NCBI RefSeq assembly: GCF_021018805.1
Contig: NC_086251.1
Location: 17,651,098 to 17,715,097 of the forward strand
Direction: 5' to 3'
DNA from: Prinia subflava
Taxonomy: Eukaryota > Chordata > Aves > Passeriformes > Cisticolidae
Length of the DNA: 64,000 nt
A model generated the notes under the pieces. The model was not told where the DNA came from and did no database searches. It saw only the letters and a program-made list of their open reading frames with translations. This document shows, one piece after another, positions 52,101 to 61,100 of this stretch; the stretch's first letter is position 1; the number at the start of each line of letters is the position of its first letter. A program made the translations under genes and the position numbers.

Positions 52101-55100
52101 GTGGATGTGCTTGAAGAAGTTGAGGAGGTTGTTGACGAGCCAGTAACAGTCGGTGTTGTGTTAGGGGTGCTGAAGCTGGTGGTGGTGCTGGGGGGCATTG
52201 TGGTGCTGGCAGTGCTGGAGAGAGTTCCAGGTCCTGTTGGTGGGGCAGTAGTAGGCATTTCTGGTGTGCTTGGTCTCTTTGTAGGTGGGGCTGTTAGAAA
52301 CAGCAGGGACAGAGAAAACAGGCAAAGGCACAAAGCCATGAGTGGGACCCAACAGGAACTCAATGGAAGCTGCACATGAGGCAGCTGCCACAGAGCTAGA
52401 GAGGTCAGCCCACCCTTAGCACAGCAAAGGTTTCCAGAACTAGCCCTTCCTTTCTGTCCCCAGAAAGAAGACTCCTTGACATCCATGCACAGAGAGGGTC
52501 ATGGCCCTCCTCTCCTGGTGAAGAGATTAGGGATGGTACTGGAATGTGCTTCTCCCAAAATCAGAGAGACCTACCAATAGGTAAGAGATGAGGAGGAGCA
52601 ATGTTTTGGATCTAGCTGGAGCTTTCTATCTCTGCCTCATTACTTGAACACCTCACTAATTCATGGAATAGGGGATATGAGTGGAAGCTGGAGTCAGGGA
52701 AGAAAGCATGCCTAGGAATACGTTCCTGCCTGATTGGCATGTGGTTCCCCCATATTTCAATGTCAGCCAGATGCAGGGCTTCCCTGGGCACTAGTGGATC
52801 TCACCAGGTGAAGTGTCAGCCAAAGACCAAAAGTTCACAGCAATGGGCAGTGTCCAGAGTGAAACTGTTCCCTCAGAGGCTGGCAAGAGAATCCTGCCTT
52901 CTTACATGTCTAACAGCTGACAACCACTAACACTGAGAGGGCAGAGGAGAAGGAGAAAGGGCTGAGCCCAAACACAGCTTGAAATGCCACTGCTACAAGA
53001 CCAAGTCCCACTGCAATTGCACTCCACGTGTCCAGCAACTACATTCTGGCCAGCTGAAGGACATGGTCCAACAGCTGCAAAAGCAATATAACCCATAGGT
53101 TCAGTGTCAGCCTAAGATGGGCAATAGCATGAAATACCTCCTTGGAGCACTGTTGAATCAGGATAGGCAAGGCCTTCCCCCAAGAACGCCTAAATCCTTG
53201 TTTCTTATGAAATAGCCAGCCCAAGGGCCAGATTTGGCCACAGATTTTCCTGGGATGCCCAGGAGTTACACCATCCCTGATCCCATCTACAGACACATAT
53301 GGAGCTGTTCATGGACCTTCACTACTCCCATAGCAACGGCAGAAATGACAACAGAACCAGACAATTTTTTGTCAGTTCTGTTCCTGGGGGCAGAGGGGTT
53401 TTGGTGGGAACTATTGCTTTCGGAAACATACTTTCAGGAGTTGAGATGGTTGTTGTTGATCCAGGAACAGTGGTTGTTGTGCTTGGAGGGCTGGTGGTGG
53501 TGGTGCGAGTCTCTGGTGGTGAGGGAATGGTTGTCGATTTTGGTGTGCTCGGTGTGGATGGAGTTGTGCCTGTTAGAAACAGCAGGGACAGAGGAAACAG
53601 ACAAAGGCACAAAGGCATCAGTGGGACTCAATGTTAACTGAAAAGGAGCTGCATATGAGGCAGCTGCCACAGAGCTAGAGAGGCCAGCCCACCTTAGCAC
53701 AGCAAAAGTCCCAGCACCAGCCCTTCCTTTCTGGCCCCAGAAAAAAGACTGTGAAATCCATGCACAGACAGGGTCATGTCCCTCTTTGCCTAGTGAAGAT
53801 ACTGGGGATAGTGCTGGAAGGAGCTTCTCACCAAATCAGAGAAACCTACCAACAGGTAAGAGATGAGGAGGAGCAATACTTTTGATCTGGCTAGGACTTT
53901 CTATCTCTGCCTCATTACATAGAACCCCTGACTAAATCCTGTGGTTAGAGCTGAGACGGGAAGCTCTGGTGAGGCAAGGAAGCATGCCCAGGAATGAGAG
54001 CACTAACAGGATGGGACAGGAGGACATAGTCTCAAGTTGTGCCAGGGGAGGTTTAAGTTGGATATTAGGAGGAATTTCTCCAGAAAACAAATTATTAGAC
54101 ACTGCAATGGACCGCCCAAGGAGGTGGCAGAGCCACAGTGTTTCTTGGCCTTTAAGACAAAAGTGGAAGTGACAGTTAGTGCCATGATCTCATTGACATA
54201 GTGGTGTTGGACATGATGATCTCAGAGATCTTTTCCAACCTAACTGATTCTGTGAATATATTCCTGCCTGATTGTCATGTGATATCCCTGTCGTGCAATG
54301 AAGGCCCGATGAACGACTTCCCTGGGCACTAGTGAATCTCATCAAAGGCCACAGATCACAGCAAGAGGCAGTCTGCAGAGAGAAATTGTTCCCAAAAGCC
54401 TGGCTGGGGAATCCTTCCTTCCAACATCTGTTACAACATCTGTTAGCACTGACAGGACAAGGGAAAAGGCGAAAGGAAAAAAACTTGGCACAGCTGTGTC
54501 CAAACAGAGCCTGATATATGCCACTGCCACTAGACCAAGTCCCACTCCAATTGAACTCCACAGCTCCAGTGATGCCATTCTGGCCAACAGAAGGACGAGG
54601 TCCAAAAACAGCAAAAGCAATATTTCTCATCAGTTCAGCATCTTTCTAAGCTGGGCACCAGTGTGAAATGACTACTTGGAACCCTGTTGAGTCAGGGAAG
54701 CCAAGACCTTCTCCCCATGACCCCTGAATTCTCGCTTCTTATGAAACAACCAGCCCAAAACACCAGATTTGGAACCGGCCATTTCCTAGAATACCTGGGA
54801 ATTATGCCCATCCCTGATTCCATACAGAGGCAAAAAGAGGTGCTTACAGACCTTCACTACTCTAACAGCAGGGGAACATGTAAGAGCACAAAATGTAGAA
54901 GTACCTGGAGTTGATAGGGTGGTGGTGTACGTTGGTGTGGGTGTGGATGTGCTTGGAGTAGTGGAAATGGGTGTTGATGGTCCAGTAACAGTTGTCGTGC
55001 TGGGGGTGCCCATGGTGGTGGTGGAGCTGGAGGGGATCGTGGTGCTGGCAGTGCTGGTGGGAGTCTCTGGTGTCGAGGGAGTGGTTGATGGTTCTGGTGT

Positions 55101-58100
55101 AGTGGATGCTGTGCTTGGTGTCTGCGTAGGTGGGGCTGTTAGAAACAGCAGGGACAGAGAAAACAGACAAAGGCACAAAGGCATCAGTGGGACCCAATGT
55201 GAACTCAACAGAAGCTGCACGTGAGGCAGCTGCCACAGAGCTAAAGAGATCAGTCCACCCCTTGCACAGCAAAGGTACCCAGCACCAGCCCTTCCCTTCT
55301 GGCCCCAGAAAGCAGAATCCCTGACATCCATGCACACACACAGGGTGACAGCCCTCCACGCCTTGTGAAGATACTGGGGATAGTGCTGGAAGGTGCGTCT
55401 CCCAAAATCAGACAGATCTACCAGTAGGGAAGAGAGGAGGAGGAGTAATGCTTTTCATCTACTGGGGGATTTCTATCTCTGCCTCATTACCTGAACACCT
55501 CACTAACTCATGGAGTAAGAGCTGAGATGGGAATCTGTGGTCAGGGAAGGATGTCTGCACAGTACCAAGAGGATCAATATCTCCACAGGACAGGAGGACA
55601 TAGAGCCCTGTATCCTTGCTCCTTCTGAAACAACTAGCCCAAGGGAGGCCTTCGGGCAAAGGCCACTTCAGGAGATACACAGCAAACAGTCCAATCTCAG
55701 ATCCCACACAGAGGCACAAATGGAGGGGCTCACACCTTCAATTTCCCACAGCAAGGAAACACACAAGAGCACAGATCAGAGAAGCACCTGGACTTGGTGT
55801 GGTGGTGGTATATGTTGGCGTGGGCATGGATGTGCTTGAAGTAGTTGAAATGGGTGTTGTTGAGACAGGAGGAGTAGTTGTCGTCTGTGAGGTGCTGCTG
55901 CTGCTGGTGGTGGTGCTGGGTGGCATCGTGGTGGTGGTGGTGGTGGTGGTGGTGGTGGGGGTAGGGGTGGTACTGCTGGAAGTCTCCCCTTCTGTTGGCG
56001 TTGGAGCGGTTGTTGATATTGGAGGGGTCACACTGCTCGTTGTGGATGAAGCTGTGGAAGCTGTGGTGCTCGTGGTGCTTGGAGATGGAAGACACTCTGG
56101 TTTGTTGGGCGTGCAGCAGACACTGATCTCGTAGTTGAGGCAGACTGGCATTGGTATTATCCCTCCTAGCTGCTGATCTTTATTGTTACAGATGAGCCCT
56201 ACGTTAACATCACATTGCACCTTCTGCCCTAAATCTGCAATGGAAGTGTTAGGGAATTTCTCTGCTCGGCACGAAATATTCTCAACTTTTGCACACTCCC
56301 AGGAGGGGTTGTTCTTCCAGATGTTCTCAAAGGTTTCGTAGTCACCACTGTTCCTGTCAGAACCATCTGGGTAGGTCACATCAATCCAGTCCGTCCAGAC
56401 GCACTCACAAGCTGGGAGGCACCAACAAAACGGACAATTAGAAACAGACAGGACAGAGACAACAATGCAGGGCACCAGCTCACGCACAGGTGGTGCTCTG
56501 CGCATCCCCTGCACTCAGCAGTGCCCATCAGGATGCTGCTGCACTCAGCCAACACTGGCCACAAGAAAGCTCAGCGGTGTGGCCAGGCCTCCCCTCCTTG
56601 GCCCCACAAACCGCTCCAGGCCCAAATCAGGACACGGGCACTGGTGAGTTATGTGTGTGCCCCCACAGCTGGCTCACATTGCTCTATATAGACTCTCGTG
56701 TGCAAAAAACACTCACATAAGATGCACACATGAGGCAGAGCAGGACTAAGCAGAGACTCCTGCCACTCTCTCAGCTTCCTGGGCCATGCAAGCCACCACA
56801 CCCTCCCACGGAGAAACCAACCACTGGAAAGGCACTCATCCACTGGGAAAGCAGGCACAGCACATACACTGCTGACAAAGCCTCAGCTGCCTCCCAGCAG
56901 CACAGATCGCTGGAGACAAGCACCAACAGGAACGCTGGGAGAATGCAGCTGCCTAGAGCTTGTGTCTGTCAGAGGGGGCAATCTGCACTCTAAATCCATT
57001 CCCCAAACTCTACCATCAAAAGCCACGGAAGCTTAATACAGCCCAAACAGCTGCTAAGTAACAGCAATAGCCACACAGACAAATCAGAAGAGAAAGGGAA
57101 GAAGGTCTGCACAGCTGTGCCCAAACAGAGCCACGGCCACAAACTTTAGCCTCACTCCAACTGCACATCTTGGGTCCAGTGTCTATATTCTGGACAGCTG
57201 AAGCACATGGCCCTATAAGCAGCAAAAGCAATATTCCCATCACTTCAGTAGCTGTCTAAACTGGGCACAAGCACAAAATACCTCCTTGGACCACTGTTGA
57301 GTCAGCATGGGCAAGGATCTCTATATTCTTGCTCCTTTTAACAGCCAGCCCAAAGACCATTTTGGGCACAGGACTTTTCCTGGGATGCCCAGAAGTTACA
57401 CCCATCCCTGATCCCATCCAGATCTACAAATAGAGGGGCTCAGGGAACTTCACTACTCCCACAGCAAGGCCAGAAATGACAACAGGGCCAGGGAATTATT
57501 TGTTGGTACTGTAGTCAGATGCAGAGGGCTTTCAGCAGGAATTATTTGATTTTGGAACATACATTCAGGAGTTGGCACAATCGGTGGTCGAGTTGTTGTC
57601 GTCGTAGGTCCGGTGGTGGTGGTAGGAGTGGTGGTGGTGGTGGTGGGAGTGGTGGTGGGAGGAGTGGTGGGAGTGGTGGTGGGAGTGGTGGTGGGAGTGG
57701 TGGTGGTGGTGGTGGTCGGAGTGGTGGTAGGAGTGGTGGTCGGAGTGGTGGTGGGAGTGGTGGTGGGAGTGGTGGTGGGAGTGGTGGTCGGAGTGGTGGT
57801 GGTGGTGGTAGGAGTGGTGGTAGGAGTGGTGGTGGGAGTGGTGGTGGGAGTCTCCGGTGATGTGGAAGTGGTTGGCGATTCCGTTGTACGGGATGTTGTG
57901 CTTGGAGTTGTGCTTGTTGTGCCTGTTAGAAACAGCAGGGACAGAGACAACAGACAAAGGCACAAATGCATGAGTGGGACCCAATGTGAACTGAACCGTT
58001 GAGGCAGCTCATCTATTCACAGTTCAACTGAACTGTGCATGAAGCAGCTGCCCGATACCTAAAAGGGTCAGCCCATCCTGAGCACAAAGGTCCCTAGCAC

Positions 58101-61100
58101 CAGCCATTCCTTTCTGGCCTCAGAGTGAAGACTCCTTGACATACATTCACAGAAAGGGTGATGGCCCTCCCCTCCTAACTATGAGACAGGAGATATTGCT
58201 GGAAGGTGTTTCTCACCAAATCAGAGGCCTACCAGTACAGAAGCAATGAGACGGAATAATGCTTTTAATTTGGCTGGGGCTTTCTATCTCCACCTCATTT
58301 TCTGAACACCTCACAAAGTCCTGGAGTAACAGTAATTCCTCGTATCTGCAACCCCATGGAGACACACTAAAGGAGACACTAAGGCACCTTCATTTCTCCC
58401 ACAGCAAAGGAACATATCAGAGAACAGTCCAGAGAAAGTACCTGGAGTAGGTAGGGTGGTGGTGTATGTTGGTGCTGGTGAGGATGTGCTTGAAGTAGTT
58501 GGGGTGGGTGTTGGTGATCCAACAATAACAGTGGCTGTTGTCGGGGTGCTGGTGGGAGTCTCTCGTGTTGAGGGAGTCGTCGATTTTGGTGTGCTTGGTG
58601 TGGGTGGAGGTGCTAGAAACAGCAGGGACAGAGAAAACAGACAAAGGCACAAATGCATGAGTGGGACCCAATGTGAACTGAACAGAGGCTGTGCATGAGG
58701 CAGCTGCCACATACCTAGAGAGGTCAGCCCACCCTTAGCACAGCAAAGGTCCCTAGCACCAGCCTCCTCTTTCTGACCCCAGAAAGAAGACTCCTTGACA
58801 TCCCTGCAAAGAGATGGTCATGGGCCCTCCTTTCCTAGTGAAAAGATTAGGTATGGTGCTAGAAAGTACTTCTCACAAATTCAGAAAGACCATGTCAGCC
58901 TGGAGAAGGAAGCCTGCACAGCCCCACCCAGAAAATGCCTCCAGCAACAGGAGTTTGAACCATGGCCTACTCTTTTCTCACACAGCAGGTCCTTCTGGGA
59001 ATATTGTCTCCAGCAGACACTTGAAAGTCAAACCTTCCTAAGGAAGACTTCCATGCAGATCAATGTTTTCTATGATTGTGACCTGCCTTTAGTAGCCAAT
59101 AGCTCTATTTCTCCAAAGGCGAACTAAGATCACAGAGTATTTTTCTGTTAAATACCTGTAGATGTTGAAGTTACTGGAGTGGGGACTAATAGTGTATACT
59201 CACTTGTTGTGGAATGGACGGGCTTGGGCGTGGTGGTAATTTCTGTTGAAGTCCTGGTTGTAGTGGTGCTGGGTATTGTTGTCTTGGTGGTGGTTGAAGT
59301 TGGAGTTGGTGTAAATCCGGGCTCACAAGGAATTTCTTGCCACTCACAACAGTTTACTCTGATTTCATAATTATAGCAAAGCGGCCACATAGTTACATCT
59401 TGCTCATCATTTTTACAGATTAGCCCATATTTAACATCACACTCTACTTTCTGACCAAGTTCTTCTAAGGTTGCATCAGGTTGATCCTTAGCCCTGCATT
59501 CAATTTTTTCAGGAGCTGTACATATTTTGTATCCATGTTTTCTTATTTCATCATATGTTTCATAGTCACCACTACCTTCATCAGGTTTACTAACATCAAA
59601 CCATTCAGTCCAATCACAGATTAGTCCAAAGCATGGAGCTGCAAAAAAGGACAGAAATTTCAGGCTTTACAGCGAACATCCTAAGATCCATTTTTTATTT
59701 TCTTCCACTAAGGACTAGAGGACTGCATTGCAATTTGTCATCTTACCAAACAAAAGAGTTGTAAAATTGGTTCGGTATTACCAGGTCTTTAAACTGAAAG
59801 CTTTGCATCAAAATAAAATCACCAAACGAAAGCCTTTAAAGGTCCTTCTTCTCTCTATACTAATGGCACTTTTGAAATTATAAAACAAAATTTTTGTTTA
59901 AAATATATTTTTCTGTATTGACTATCTTTAATTTACTCTTCCTTTAAATATTCCTTTGACATTTTTAACAACCTTGTTTTGTATTTATAACTTACTTGTA
60001 GTTTCTGGACGGCTTGTAGTGGAAACTGAAATAGAACAACAAGAGATTATCATTTCAAAAGAAATATAATAGTATTTTTTTTTCTGACACTTCTAACATT
60101 ATTTCTACTATTGCATTAGGATATTGAAAAGCTAACATTTTTTTCAGAAATAGGAAGGCACACTGTACATATATACTTACAGTTTCTTTCATGAGAAATA
60201 AATCAACTCAAAATGCTAAAAGACTTTCTTAGTGTGGTGTGATAATACAGTCCATAAATATTGCTCTGTCTTTGTCAACTATAATCCCATATAATTGTAC
60301 ATTCTACATTTAACAGAAAATTTAATATATTTTCCTTAAAGAAAGCAATTTTTAGATCACATCTGTGTTCATTATTTACCGGTGGTGGTAGTGGTGGTGA
60401 GAGTACTGGAAGGGAAGGAGGTTGAAGTTGTTGTAGGTGAAGATGTTGGACAAGGATAGATTTCACCAGGAACTACGGAACCATTTTCTGCACAAATGTA
60501 TGTTATACATATTTCGCCATCCTGTACTTGTGCCACAGTAGAACCCACTTCATAGCTTGTTCCATTGATGACACAAGGACACCCTGGAAGAAAGAGCTTT
60601 ACTGTGCAATTTTTCTACTACCATGTAAGAGGCAGAGGAAAAACACTTAAGGACAAGAGAGCATTTACATGAGTCATGCCTGTTTTTCAGAGCTGTACCT
60701 AGAGCTTAGATCTACTATATTGTGCTCATTTATCTTTACATTTAAAGCAATATTAGAACATATTTAATCAAGTCCAGAATAAAATGCCTGGTGGTACAGA
60801 CTTTGAAACCAGGTTATAAATGTGCTGAGAGAAATAATAATTGCAATTTACTATCTGACACTTTTCCATTAATAACTACATGTTCAGGAAGTGCGAACTT
60901 GTAGTGAAATCCATTAGTTTGGATATGGGATATGGGGAGAAAGACTGAAGGGGCATGACAAAAAGGTTGAACTAGAAGTACTAACAGCAAGGTTCAACAA
61001 AAGTGCTGCCACAATTTCTTTAGTAGCAACTTTCACTAGCACTGGAAAGAATTATTCTAGATCAATGCTAAGTTTTTTGTAGAGTCAGACAGAGCAGTTC

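Larger units (their letters stand above)
55136..57996 (-). repeat. Recent 2.86 kb duplication, copy B
   Basis: Partner of 48224-51087, in the same orientation. It contains the CysD 2 exon and the other (PTTT)n exon. Between the copies lie four ordinary PTS units, so this is a spaced direct repeat. Confidence 0.9.
42818..58720 (-). repeat. Tandem array of exon+intron units encoding the MUC2 PTS region
   Basis: Thirteen exon acceptors are spaced, from high to low, 690, 1511, 1276, 1566, 1279, 1277, 1511, 1279, 1153, 1597, 1256 and 1244 bp. Subtracting the CR1 (about 250 bp) and the LTR-like insert (364 bp) from the two long intervals gives about 1.23-1.31 kb. Each unit carries the same intron text next to the exon (plus strand: TTAGAAACAGCAGGGACAGA) and similar text further in (CAGTGGGACCCAATGTGAAC; CTATCTCTGCCTCATTA). 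Introns as well as exons were therefore copied. Confidence 0.88.

Noticed and set aside
55788..56411. One of the two identical CysD exons as a pseudogene
   Set aside because: Both are fully open, keep all cysteines and have intact splice sites in the same phase.
42818..58720. Regularly spaced repeats as a possible CRISPR array
   Set aside because: Units are over 1 kb with coding exons in a vertebrate gene; there are no short spacers and no cas genes.
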